Positions 48,110 to 58,353 are shown, numbered from the stretch's first letter. The stretch is DNA of 64,000 bases from Polytrichum commune (GCA_950295325.1 OX485805.1:34273501-34337500); one strand, 5' to 3'. Notes: generated from the letters alone by a model not told the origin. Made by a program: numbers and translations.

Positions 48110-48922
48110 TCAAATGAGGTTGTTAAATTTCGCGTGAGATAACAACTCTCTGTACAAATGGTTTCGTGGATCCAAGTATCTCTTGCCTATGGGATTATTC
48201 CTAACAAAATTGTTTACGGGAAGTCCGCTTCCCCAGAGCGCCTGGAGGTATTTACTAAGGTCTAACAAAAATCGGTCCCGGACCTTCTCGACCGTCCACG
48301 TAGGGCACACTATGAAGTTGGCCGTCGGGTTCAACATGTTCTTTGCGGCGCTGTCGTCCACCATGAGCGTGTTCTCGCGGGTGGGGCGGACGTCGTAGGG
48401 GACGCCTATCAAGGACGGTCGCTGGTCCCAAAAAATGGGCTTCAAGACCTTGAGGTATTGGGGGGAAGCGGGGTTGTTTGGTTTTTTGACGACTTTGCCG
48501 TCCTGTGTGTACAATATTCTACAGGCTTCCTGTGCTAGGACCATGCAGGGGGGCTCGATGCCCTTGAAGATGAACTCCACGACCGCATTGGTGTTCTCGG
48601 CCGTCATGGAGCTCCACACGACCACCCACCATCGTTGTTGGGCGATCTGGAGGAAGGTCCGAAGCCACGGGCGGAGGTGAACTAGCTTGCTCTTTATGAA
48701 CGTGGGCGGCCCGTCGTAATTAGCGTCCTCGGGCTTGCAAAAGGGCACTGTGGGGGCCCTAGGGCAATGAACGCACTGCACGAGGACACCGTTCAGGTCT
48801 AACACCAGGAATCGTTTCTTCGGCAGCGGGGGCGGGGCGGGTAAAACCGGGGGGGCCGCCGTGCTGCCCTTTGCGCTCCTTGGAGAAGAGCGTCGGGGAG
48901 CCGCTACGCTATGCTCCGAGCC
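48110..48922 (-). CDS. Exon 5: FCP1/NLI-type phosphatase domain
   Basis: Acceptor TATCCGCAG precedes 48922, phase 0, and the stop is at 48110. After a Pro-rich start the HAD-fold motifs follow: FLVLDLNGVLVQC (motif I, with Asn at the second catalytic position), VVVWSSMTAENT (motif II Ser), a Lys near FWDQR, and LMVDDSAAKNM (the Asp pair). HLRPWLRTFL is the typical helix of this family. FCP1-like enzymes dephosphorylate proteins such as the RNA polymerase II tail. The Asp-to-Asn change occurs in some plant homologues and may lower or abolish activity. Confidence 0.7.
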   Translation of the reverse strand, partial: GSEHSVAAPRRSSPRSAKGSTAAPPVLPAPPPLPKKRFLVLDLNGVLVQCVHCPRAPTVPFCKPEDANYDGPPTFIKSKLVHLRPWLRTFLQIAQQRWWVVVWSSMTAENTNAVVEFIFKGIEPPCMVLAQEACRILYTQDGKVVKKPNNPASPQYLKVLKPIFWDQRPSLIGVPYDVRPTRENTLMVDDSAAKNMLNPTANFIVCPTWTVEKVRDRFLLDLSKYLQALWGSGLPVNNFVRNNPIGKRYLDPRNHLYRELLSHAKFNNLI

Positions 48923-51900
48923 CTGCGGATACGATCGAGAGAAAACGGTGGGCGACTTATGTCATGCTATGTCCAAACGAAGCATTAAGGAAACGAGTGT
49001 TCTTGGTGCAAACACAAAACCAATTGATTCATTTTGGAGGGGGTGCAACAAGGGATACAAGAGAGACAAGAGCATACAAAATACATTCAAACACAATATA
49101 CAAGTATATAGGAGTCAAAAATGGTGATTGTATTGTATACAATGCTCTATGTACATTTTGATTGGGGGGAGCCGCGTTGAACAATGCGTTCAAACTAGCC
49201 TACTTCTAAATCTAAGAAAATTTGAAGAGACGGGCCGCCGTGATGAAGACTTCGTCGCAAGCCGGGGTAGGTGGACGAACGAATGGTCGGGGGGATGTGG
49301 CGAAGGGCGCGAGTGCCGGGGGGGCGACGTGTGTGTGAGTTTAGGGTAGCTAGGGGACACGACCAAGGCAAGAAGACAAAGACCCATGGAGTTTGGGTCG
49401 ACCGACCCAAACTGAGTGGGGTCAGTGCATTACCTCGCCTTGGTCGTGCCTTGACGACGTTGATGCTGGCATCGCCTGCGCTGCCCCACCTCTGTCACCG
49501 CCGCCTCCGACGACGATGTCAACCGCAACCTGCTCCTGCAAAGGCTGACTGTCAGGCCTTTGTCCCAACCCAACCTCCGCATGCGCATCATGCATTGGTT
49601 CATCGACTGGGTTAGGAGTAGAGGTATCACCAGGCCCTTGCGGGCCTTCAACGTCTAACATGGGCTCGTCCACCGGGGTCTGGTCGGGGACGGGGTTTGG
49701 GTCGGCCGACCCAAACCCTGCTGCTTGGCGAGCGTCGCTCTGGGACGCTGCAACGTCGGCACTGTTTGGGTCGGACGACCCAAACATGTGGGGGTCGTCC
49801 CGCTGGTGGTGTGGGGGCGAGAGGATGGGAGGCCGGAGCGGCGGGGGCGCCAACGAGCTGGACGCTCCGGGGACGCGCCAAAGGTTGGGGTCGTCCACCT
49901 GCTGGACGGGCGCGTAAGGACGGGCGTGCGGCTGCAGCAACTGTGCGAAGCTGAAGGAATGCTGCAGCGTGGGCCGCGGGGCGATATCCTGTGGCGGGAA
50001 GCCTGCGGGCAAGTGCGGGAATGAACTCGGGGGAGCCATCACCAATCCCTGCGCCAGCATGCCCTGGATCATTTGCGTGATGAGCTCCGCTTGGGACGGA
50101 GTTTGGGCGATCGCCCTTTGCCGCTCCTGCTCCAACAGGAGAGCCCTCAAGTCCGCGACTTCGTTGCGGACCGAGGGTTCCTCGGCGGCAGCCCTGTGCA
50201 GTCGCACACGCTGCTCCTCGTCTCGGAGCATTTTCGCGTTCGCCTCCTCCACGGTGAGGACCTCCGGTTTCACCCTCACATTCCCGGCGAACGCTCTGGG
50301 GGAGGCAGGATCCGACCTCAGCCTCTTGGCGAGTTCCATGTCGTCCTCGTCCTCTGAGCTTATTGCGATTGTCTCCTCCACCGCATAGTCCCCGTACAGC
50401 TTCTTCCCCTTCATCCTTCTCCGCTCCCTGAAGGTGGCCGTCGCGTCCCTCGAGTACATGTCCTTCGTGTCGTCCACCGTCAACGCGGGCACCAGCCTGC
50501 TTTGCGGCGTGGCAGGCCGCATGGCCTTCTTCCGCTGAGGGGCCTCGGATTCTTGAGTGAATCCTGTTGCCCCTTCCTCCACCTCCCCCTCCACTTTCTC
50601 TGCTTCCTCCTCCTCCTCCTCCTCCCCCCCCCTCCTCCCCAACCTCGCCACCTGCTCCCATCGACGGATTGCCCGGATGCAACCCGATGAGCGGCTCTGG
50701 CAATTGAACGGGGGCACGCATGGCGAATTCACCCGGGTTGATTCGCCTCGCCATATCCAAAGGATTCTCGCCCCCCTCGACTATCTCTTCAACGTAGGAT
50801 CCGGGTATCCAGTCAAGGATGTCCATTTTCTTGGCCAGTGCCTTCTGGGTCCTGTAAAATTGAACATCGGCATCCTCCACATAGGAGTAGATGTTCAACC
50901 CAGACATCTGCACAATCCAAATCAATAGTATTAGTATAAACTAATGAAGAGTAAGGAAAATGACATCCAAAATAAAATAAGAATAGTTAGTTTGGGTCGA
51001 GCGACCCAAACTAGGGCATGCACAGTTTGGGTTGAGCGATCCAAACTAGGGCATGCACAGTTTGGGTTGAGCGATCCAAACTATGTTTGCCCCTAGTTTG
51101 GGTCGCTCGACCCAAACTATGGGCATACCCAGTTTGGGTCGCTCGACCCAAACTAGGGGCAAACATAGTTTGGATCGCTCGACCCAAACCGTCCGTATAG
51201 GGCTTTCAGGGTTCTTTGCTTACCATTGCTGCAAAAATCGGTTTGGATCCCCCGAAAACGTTGAAGATGCAGTCCCCTCTCTTGGTGAGGGTCCTCATCA
51301 TCCGCAGGTAGAACTCCATGCGCAGCTCATCCGCGGGGTAGTTGGCGTACTTCGCCTCGTCATACAAGCTCCTGCTGGTACCCAACCCTTATTGGACTTG
51401 GAAGAGCTTTTCCATCCTGGCTATAGGATGGTTGGGCACCTTAAGTCAGCTTTGTACACGAAGTACAAGCACAACACGTTGACGATCTTCGTCTTCTTGT
51501 CTTTCAACGTGCTGTACGCCCCCTCCGCCGGTGCAGCAACGTAGTGAGATTTCGAGACGGCATACTCCGGCTGCAATTTGCGCACGATCTCGTAAACCTG
51601 CTCTGCCCTCCTGTCCTCGACAATCCAGAGCCAGACGTCGACCTCCCTGAATTTGGGGCTGGCGTAGTCCACGAACTTCGACAAGAAAGGATCGTAAAAA
51701 GGGGTGCTCATAGTCCCCTCGAATGAGGCTCCAGGGATATTCCTGAAATCTATCATTCCGAAGGGGAAGCGGTCCCCAGCTTTAGTCCTGATCGCCTTCC
51801 TGGACTCAGAGCCCGGCCAACCTTGGATCCTGAGAGGCTCGACGGTGACCATGTTGAATTGCGCATCGCCTTCGAAACTGACGATCTTCTTCTCCTTTAT

Positions 51901-54116
51901 GAAGTTGGAGAAGGCCCGCGCTGAGTGTTCGGGAAGCACCCGGTTCCTCCCCCCCTTCACGAGCTTGGATCTGAGGAAGTCGTCTCCCGCCTCCCTCATG
52001 AGTGCCGCCATGGACGCACTAGTGAACTTATATTCGGCTTTGAAGGCCCTCCAGTGCGCCTCGTCGACCTCTCCGTCCACGATGAGCTTCTTCTCTGGCA
52101 CAAGCTTGTGCAGCTCTTGGACGATGGTCGTCTTCTTCTTCCTGTTCTCCGTCCATTCCTTCATGGTGTAGCATGAAGGGACGAAGATCTTGGGTTTGGT
52201 GAAGACGATCTTGGGGTGGACCCAACATCTCTTCGCCGTCATCTCCACGTGTAGGATGTGGGACGCTGCTTTTCCCATCTCTGTCTCGGAAAGACCTTGA
52301 AGCGCTCTGAAGAACTCCCTCACCAGAGGCTTCATTTGCTTGAAGCGCGTAGTCTGGTTGAAGAGCATGCCGGTGTCGGGGTCCATAAGGTCCCCCGTCT
52401 CATGTTTTTCAAAAACACTCCTCCATTTTCCCCACACGGAGTCGGACGCGGTGATCAAATACATTTCTCCTCGCAACTCGTTATACTTTTTTTGCTTGTG
52501 GCTAGCATTGTCTATCGAGGAGAATTTATTGATCATCTGATATTTGAAGTCCTGCACACGTAGCCAACAATTCATGTTAGACAACATCTCATGGAATAAC
52601 AAATGTAACAGCAGTTTGGGTCGATCGACCCAAACTATAAACCTGGTAAAGACAACAAAGCCATGGAAGAGTTTGGGTCGAGCGACCCAAACTATAAACC
52701 TGGTAAAGACAACAAAGCCATGCAAGAGTTTGGGTCGAGCGACCCAAACTATGAATTTGTTGAAGACACTAAAACAATGAAAGAGTTTGGGTCGGTCGAC
52801 CCAAACATACTCACCTCCCATTTGGGGTTCTTATCTTTAGCATTCTCCCTTTCCCTGGGAGGCCTGCCATAAAACTCCCACACCTCCCTCGAGGCCATGA
52901 TGTTTCTGATCCACGATGCCTGATAGGCCCTCTTTTTGTTTCCCATGTTGAAGAACCTGGAGATGTCGCTGAGGACCGTCTCGTTGTCCGACCAAACCAC
53001 CAAAGCCTTCCAAACTTTTAGTCTCTCCTTCTGGTTGTTCGGGTCGTTCCACTCGGTCATCAGCTGGATTTTTTTTGATGCCTCCACACTGTGCTGCCCG
53101 TCAATCAACCAGAAGTCTCCTTTGGAGATTGTCGGCCACATATCAGGCGTCGGCATTCTCTTCAACCCTTGTGGCATGACAACAATCGTCTGCCTGTCGT
53201 CCTTGAACTGCCCGCCCAAGATTTGAGCGACCATCCAGTCGACGTAGGCGTCCTCCTTGGCTCGGACACATTTCTCGGGTGGCGCAAGGTGGCACTGCGC
53301 AATGTTGACCTCGAACTTGAAGTCCCTGCCCATGAAGAAGCAGTGCAGGCATTTTGTTTCGAAGTTGGTGTTTATTTTTTGTATTTCGCCTGCATCCACC
53401 TCCTGGCCAGGCTTCGGCATCCGGAGCTCCGGGGAAACATGCTCGTCAGTCATCACCGATGACTCTCTTCCCCTTTTGGAAGGGGTCGTTTGACGGCTTG
53501 TTGATGGCGTTGTTGTAGTACTTGTCCGTCTCGACTCCACAGGGACCGCCCGCGGTTTCCTCACAGTTTGTGGTCTTGAGGACCCTGCGCCTTCTTCCGT
53601 CGTTGCCTTCCGCCTCACAGGCTGTTGTGTCTTGGGTTTGCTTTGCAGCGCCTTGTTTAGAACCGTGATGGCCTGTTTTAACTTTGTGAACCTGCTCGCA
53701 ACCTTCGTGTTGGTTACACTGCCATCTATGAATATGGCCTCCGGTTGTATGGTTTCAGGGTCGACGCAGGTCTCCTTGGCGTACAGGGGGTCGAAGGGCT
53801 CGGAGAACTGGTGCATGAACATGTGGACGTTCTGCACGGCGGAGTTCTCCAGTATGACGTCTACATAGTCCCCGAGAGACTGGACAGACGCAACCTCCCA
53901 TTCCGTCAGCGTTGCCCAGGTGTGCTGCTCGTGGGTCCCCACCTTCACCACGAATAGCAGCTTGAACATGGATGCCTTCACCACCTGAACGGACCATGCC
54001 AGAACGACGCCATCTTTTGGGACGTAAGAATCGTCCTGTGGAGTTTCATACTCCTGCCAAAGGTGGTCTGGCGCGAGCATGAACCACCTTTCACCTGGTC
54101 TCTTTTTAGGGGCCAT
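48110..54116 (-). CDS. ParB-like / methyltransferase-like / FCP1-like multidomain cargo gene (five exons)
   Basis: Exons by splice sites and frame: 54116-52815, 52551-51440, 51374-51224, 50907-49434 and 48922-48110. Lengths 1302, 1112+151 and 813 are each divisible by three. Exon 4 (1474) is off by one, matching a clear frame change at a 9-C run (50624-50632). With that indel set aside the protein has about 1,616 residues. In order: unknown N-terminal domain; ParB-like DGQH domain (about 270-350, IDGQHS at 338); methyltransferase-like region with TPFYDPF (about 717) and NVFGGSK (about 843), in permuted order; long disordered and coiled linker (about 930-1345); FCP1/NLI-type phosphatase domain from about 1385. 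The gene is transcribed away from the DUF7869-like gene. I know no described protein with this combination. Domain names rest on motifs only. Confidence 0.65.
49391..49412. repeat. Single palindrome in intron 4 of the cargo gene
   Basis: A perfect copy with centre AC, 22 bases past the exon 4 donor. Confidence 0.9.
49434..50907 (-). CDS. Exon 4: disordered linker with palindrome-encoded peptides
   Basis: Acceptor TTGTGCAG precedes 50907. The first part (SGLNIYSYVEDADVQFY) completes the methyltransferase-like fold. The exon then passes through a Gly/Glu-rich stretch where the frame changes at a run of nine C (50624-50632), and continues in the frame with EEEEEEEAEKVEG, an acidic EDEDD segment, a helical ALLLEQERQRA and a Pro-rich tail. 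Two palindromes at 49764-49785 and 49695-49716 are translated as FGSSDPN and FGSADPN. The exon ends at donor GCGAG/GTAATG (49434), phase 0. The indel may be a sequencing error or a disabling mutation. Confidence 0.6.
49695..49785. repeat. Two palindromes inside coding exon 4
   Basis: Perfect arms at 49695-49716 (centre GC) and 49764-49785 (centre GA). These two centres were not seen elsewhere. They add FGSADPN and FGSSDPN to the protein in frame. Confidence 0.9.
50990..51189. repeat. Six palindromes at 35-36 bp spacing in intron 3
   Basis: Copies begin at 50990, 51025, 51060, 51096, 51132 and 51168. They occupy most of the 316-bp intron between exons 3 and 4. The linkers are themselves inverted (CTAGGGCATGCACAG, and later GGGCATACCCAG). 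Centres are AG for the first three and CT for the last three. Confidence 0.9.
51224..52551 (-). CDS. Exons 2 and 3: methyltransferase-like region
   Basis: Exon 2 (52551-51440) follows acceptor GTGTGCAG. Exon 3 (51374-51224) follows a 65-nt intron (GTGCCC...ACCAG) whose removal bypasses a TAG and restores frame. After a Lys-rich helical part come STPFYDPFLSKFVD, then DVWLWIVEDRRAEQVYEIVR and KIVNVLCLYFVYK. Exon 3 gives RMMRTLTKRGDCIFNVFGGS. This resembles class-beta DNA methyltransferases, where a DPPY motif comes before the SAM-binding FxGxG motif. Both motifs are degenerate (TPFY and FGGSK), so activity is doubtful. The alternative is an unrelated Rossmann-like fold. Confidence 0.5.
52614..52806. 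repeat. Four palindromes at 57-bp spacing in intron 1-2
   Basis: Copies begin at 52614, 52671, 52728 and 52785, with centres AT, AG, AG and GT. The repeat unit also holds AAACCTGGTAAAGACAACAA. They fill the 263-bp intron between exons 1 and 2. Confidence 0.9.
52815..54116 (-). CDS. Exon 1: N-terminal and ParB-like domain
   Basis: The ATG at 54116 directly follows an acceptor (TTGGGTTGCAG/ATG), so the leader is a separate exon upstream. Residues 1-160 form a globular domain I do not recognise. 160-225 is Ser/Thr/Arg-rich and disordered. About 270-350 reads CHLAPPEKCVR, QTIVVMPQ and FWLIDGQHSVEASKKIQ. This is the layout of a ParB N-terminal (ParB/Srx) fold, in which IDGQHR lies in the nucleotide-binding pocket. 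In bacteria and phages such domains are often fused to DNA methyltransferases. The exon ends at donor GAG/GTGAGT (52815), phase 0. Confidence 0.65.
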
Positions 54117-55362
54117 CTGCAACCCAAGAAATCGAAACTGTGAGTTTCGGTCGATCGACCCAAAGTATTGCAATGTGCATTTAACATTTGGAGGATTGAC
54201 TCAAACATTACTTAATTTTCAAAGTCGTTTTAAAAGATCTTTTAGATTTTAAATTGTGGTTTAGGTGGTCACCCTGCAATGTTTGAGTCGAGCGACCCAA
54301 ACATGATGAGGCTGCAAATTTAGGTAGTTTAACCCATTCATTTCAGAGTGCAATGTTTGGGTCGAACGACCCAAGGTCCCAAACATTTACTTAATTTTCA
54401 AAGCTCTTTTATATTTTACAATGTGTTTTAGTTCTTCTCCGTGTAATGTTTGGGTCGACCGACCGAAACATGTTAGGCTGTAAATTTAGGTAGCTCAACC
54501 CAATCATTTCAGACTGCATTGTTTGGATCGCACGACCCAAACATTTACTTAATTTTGAATGTTCTTTTATATTTTATAATGTGGTTTGTTCTTCTCCCTG
54601 TAATGTTTGGGTCGAGCGACCCAAACATGATGAGGCTGCAAATTTAGGAAGCTCAACCCATTCATTTCAGACTGCAATGTTTGGGTCGAACGACCCAAAC
54701 ATTTACTTCATTTTCAAAGTTCTTTTATATTTTACTATGTGGTTTGTTCTTCTCCCTGTAATGTTTGGGTCGAACGACCCAAACATGATGAGGCTGCAAA
54801 TTTAGGTAGCTCAACCCATTCATTTCAGACTGCAATGTTTGGGTCGAACGACCCAAACATTTACTTAATTTTCAAAGTTCTTTTATATTTTACAATGTGG
54901 TTTGTTCTTCTCCCTGTAATGTTTGGGTCGAGCGACCCAAACATGATGAGGCTGCAAATTTAGGAAGCTCAACCCATTCATTTCAGACTGCAATGTTTGG
55001 GTCGAACGACCCAAACATTTATTTAATTTTCAAAGTTCTTTTATATTTTACAATGTGGTTTAGTTCTTCTCCCTGTAATGTTTGGGTCGAGCGACCCAAA
55101 TATAATGAGGCTCCAATGTTTGGGTCGCTCGACCCAAACAAGACGCTGCAATGTTTGGGTCGAACGACCCAAACATTTAGTTCATTTTAGGCTGCAATTC
55201 AAATATTTATTATATTTTAATATGAGTTTGGGTGGTCTCCCCAAACTACTGTGTTTCCAAATGCATGTTTAATGCTTGGGCAACATATACAATGCTTATG
55301 CATTGTATATGTAACAGGAACCTAAAGGGAATGATGCAAATTGTGTGCACTGATGCAAATTG
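54117..55362 (-). other. Leader intron of the cargo gene with palindrome array
   Basis: The donor AAG/GTAAGC is at 55363/55362 on the minus strand and the acceptor TTGCAG lies just before the ATG at 54116. Nearly all of it is palindrome array. It matches 31829-32080 of the left copy, which breaks off within it. Confidence 0.6.
54145..55246. repeat. Palindrome array with 158-bp higher-order unit
   Basis: Palindromes begin at 54145, 54281, 54355, 54448, 54521, 54605, 54679, 54763, 54837, 54921, 54995, 55080, 55118 and 55153, with a decayed one at 55226. From 54281 the higher-order unit is about 158 bp and holds two palindromes, usually with centres AG then AA. The linker between pairs also holds a decayed palindrome (TTTAGGTAGCTCAACCCA). 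Confidence 0.9.
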
Positions 55363-55990
55363 CTTACCTTGTCTTTCAAACTCTTGAAAGCTGCTCTCAC
55401 AATCTGCTTCTTACAACCAGACTCAGAAACTCTGTTGTGGCACTAAAGAACAACTCTCACAAAGATCTCAGAAACACAATGAATCTCTCAAGCACCCTAA
55501 AACTTTCTCACAAACCCCCTGATTCTTGCAAACTCAGGCCTAATTTGAAAGACCTCTACCTTTCTATCACACTCGACCGTGCTCACTTCTACTCAACCTA
55601 AAATCACTCCATGCATGAAATTTACAAAACAAGTAAGGAATTCAATACAATAAACCGCTCCGAACTCACTCAAAGCTAACACTCTGGACCAAGAAGAGAG
55701 AATAACAAGAGGAAGACAATAACAAGAGGAATAGAATGAGAGAAGAGGAGGAGAAGCATCATAGAGGAGGACAGGAACGAAGGAGAAAGAAGAATGAAAG
55801 GAAGCGGCGCGACCAAGACAAAAGCAAAAGGTGTGAAAGGAAGCGCTTGGCGCGGCGCTATGGAAAGCGGCGGCGGCGTTTCCAAGAGCGGCGCTTGGCG
55901 CGGAGGAAGAGAGGAAGAAAAAGAGAGAAAGAAAAAAGAGGAGGGGAGAGAAGGAGAGAGCGGAAGGGGTCACCCTAAACCCTCGAATCC
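55363..55990 (-). other. Leader exon of the cargo gene (non-coding)
   Basis: Read on the minus strand this is a pyrimidine-rich leader ending in AAG/GTAAGC at 55363. It could encode a short peptide from an ATG near 55997, but the left copy does not keep that frame, so I treat it as untranslated. The start of transcription is not visible. Confidence 0.45.
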
Positions 55991-56746
55991 GGGCCATTAG
56001 ATTGCGCCGGGCCCATCAACGGCTCAGAAGCCTCGCAGGCCAACACCCTGCCAGGTGTCGACACCTCCTTGGTTAAGGTGGTTGCCCGCGAGGCTTGTGG
56101 TGTTGACACCTGCCACCCTAGGCAGATTGCCTTCCTGGTTGTCCTTGCCCCTAGGTGCAGGACATAGGAGGGCCGGCGCCTCTCTTGGCCGCCCGGCCCC
56201 GGCCTTCTAACCCGCTATTCATTAGCGGCAATTCAATACCACTCAAAAACCTACGTGGACTAAGGTATTCCACAAAATTAACACCATCGCCAACTCATAT
56301 TTTAATGGTGTTCAATTGAATGATCACCCGTTGGAATTGATAACATCGTAGAATGTAGCCATTATCGTTTTGGTGTATGAATAATGTAATTTATGGAATC
56401 ATATGAGAGTGTTACAAAGTCTAAGAGGAGTAAGTCATAATTATATTGCAATCCACAAAGGCAATTACACAGTGCAATAATATAAATATGGTAACCATTC
56501 ACATGGTTAACAGTTTAGGATTATGTATTGTAATTTATATGATGGTTGTTGGTAGAGGACAATGCTCTAGTCTATAATGGATACCCTAACAAGTAGCATT
56601 AGAGTGAACATTAATATATGTACTTAGAAGTTCACATTTGAAGTACATGGGAGAAACAAATGATTACAAATGTATCTACTGCAACCCCATGGAGTTCACA
56701 TATCATATGAAGTCATTTAAACATTCAATTTGATGTTTGATGATGC

Positions 56747-56773
56747 CTAAACCCTAAACCCTAAACCCTAAAC
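56747..56773. repeat. Short CCCTAAA telomere-like tract, right copy
   Basis: Mirror of the tract at 30311-30337; just under four units. Confidence 0.85.
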
Positions 56774-57595
56774 AACACAAACCATAACTGGATGGCACAT
56801 AGGTCAAATGACATGGGCCTTGGTGTTTGTAGTTTCCAATACAAATGTATAATGTCATCACAACATCCTAATTCACAAACGTGAAAGATGGATGTGTGGT
56901 TTTTCGCGAATGAACGCACTAAAGGAAATAAATGATATTGTGCTCACAAGTAGGTGATACAATATTAACCTATAACCTTGTCACCTGGTAAGAAGAGCAT
57001 AAGAACTAGATTATAATATTAGATAGGATGTTGTTCATGTTAACATGTTATTATGGAATAGTGAAATATTATATATTAATTTAAGGTAGATTTCATGTTG
57101 TGAATGATATGAGGACATACCTTTTGAACTTTGCATGTTTTGCTCACACACATTGCTAGACTTCAAGGGACTTCACGATAGGTTCAAACATCATTGAAAC
57201 ATTGAATGTGCCAAATGTCATTTGTGGTTTATGGTTCCATTAATGACTTCCACATAGGTACTAGGTTATTGTCACACTTGGATCCTTGAGGATGAAGCAA
57301 TATTGGGTGCACACATTACAACACAACAGATGTTCTTTTAACTAGCGGAAATTGAAAGTTGGCCAAATTATTCAAGTTTGTCATGGCATTAATTATTTGT
57401 TTTCAAAATATAAGTCCTCATGTGAGAGTGTAAGTAATTGCATTAACTATTATATTTAGTGACTTTTAGTGACTTTTAGTATATGAAGTTTTGTAATACA
57501 TGCACATCTTTTGTCAATATATTGTTTGAAATATACCATAATGTTTGACTACAAGTAGAGTAAAACCCCTTAATAGATATAATCTTACATATTGT

Positions 57596-57730
57596 CACAG
57601 GGTTATTGGTATTCAGTGTATGCGTTCATATGTAGTGTATCAAAATCTTTATATCCTTTTTAGTTATATGATAGTTAGTGTTTGATACACTTAAAACGAA
57701 CGCATACACTTCCTATTACTAACCCTATGA
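57596..57730. repeat. MITE-like inverted repeat, right copy
   Basis: Same inverted arms as 29367-29502, with GTGTATGCGTTC and GAACGCATACAC facing each other. Its presence in both copies shows it inserted before the large element duplicated. Confidence 0.7.
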
Positions 57731-58132
57731 GAGTAAGTAACATTAAATGTAAACTCAAACACTAAATATCCACTGTGGTGATATATGGAAGTTACATATA
57801 GGAATTTAGTATTAGTAAGGATGTGAGAAAAAAATACAACAATGATAAAAGGAGAAAGGAGATGGCAATAGGGAAGGTGGTGGTGTATTCATGTATAAAA
57901 CTAATTATGAAAGAGTTGAAGAATAGTGTTGACCAAGTTAGGGTGGTAACAACTTTAAATAATATATGTTGAATTATTCATTTCATGGTTGGGGCAACGA
58001 AGAGCCAAGCTAAATATACATTGTCTATTATTGACAGAAGCGGGAAATTGAGTCAAAAGGTTTGAATTAACGTCCAAAGGAGACCAGGCGGGAAAGGCAT
58101 CCAAAGAGGATGCCCAAAGCGGAGGCGGGTAG

Positions 58133-58139
58133 TATAAAG
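58133..58139 (+). promoter_or_regulatory. TATA box for the right DUF7869-like gene
   Basis: TATAAAG in the context GCGGGTAG-TATAAAG-AGCCC, identical to the left copy. It is followed by a leader, the 78-bp palindrome array and the ATG at 59606. Confidence 0.6.
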
Positions 58140-58353
58140 AGCCCAACCCCCCCAAATGCTGGTTCTTTCTTTCATGTCCCAATCCTGAGATTGCTGCAAG
58201 CTCTCTAAGTTGGAGCTGTAATACACGGTTTGTGTACGTTTCCATTCATGAGCAGCTAATTACAACAAATATCTACGAGTTCAGTTGTTCCAAATAGGTT
58301 ATATATAGATTAATAGAGAATCACCCGAATAAATAGGCGGATTTTGCGGAATT

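Larger units (their letters stand above)
56000..58132. other. Shared 5' region between divergent genes, right copy
   Basis: Nearly identical to 28967-31085 inverted. It holds the interleaved GC-rich inverted repeats (about 56035-56125), a CCCTAAA tract (56747-56773) and a MITE-like inverted repeat (57596-57730). The rest is AT-rich and non-coding. Confidence 0.6.

Noticed and set aside
55593-55997. 134-residue Ser/Phe/Leu-rich minus-strand frame at the cargo gene leader
   Set aside because: The homologous stretch in the left copy does not preserve the frame, and composition follows the pyrimidine-rich leader. It could be an upstream frame but I cannot support a protein.
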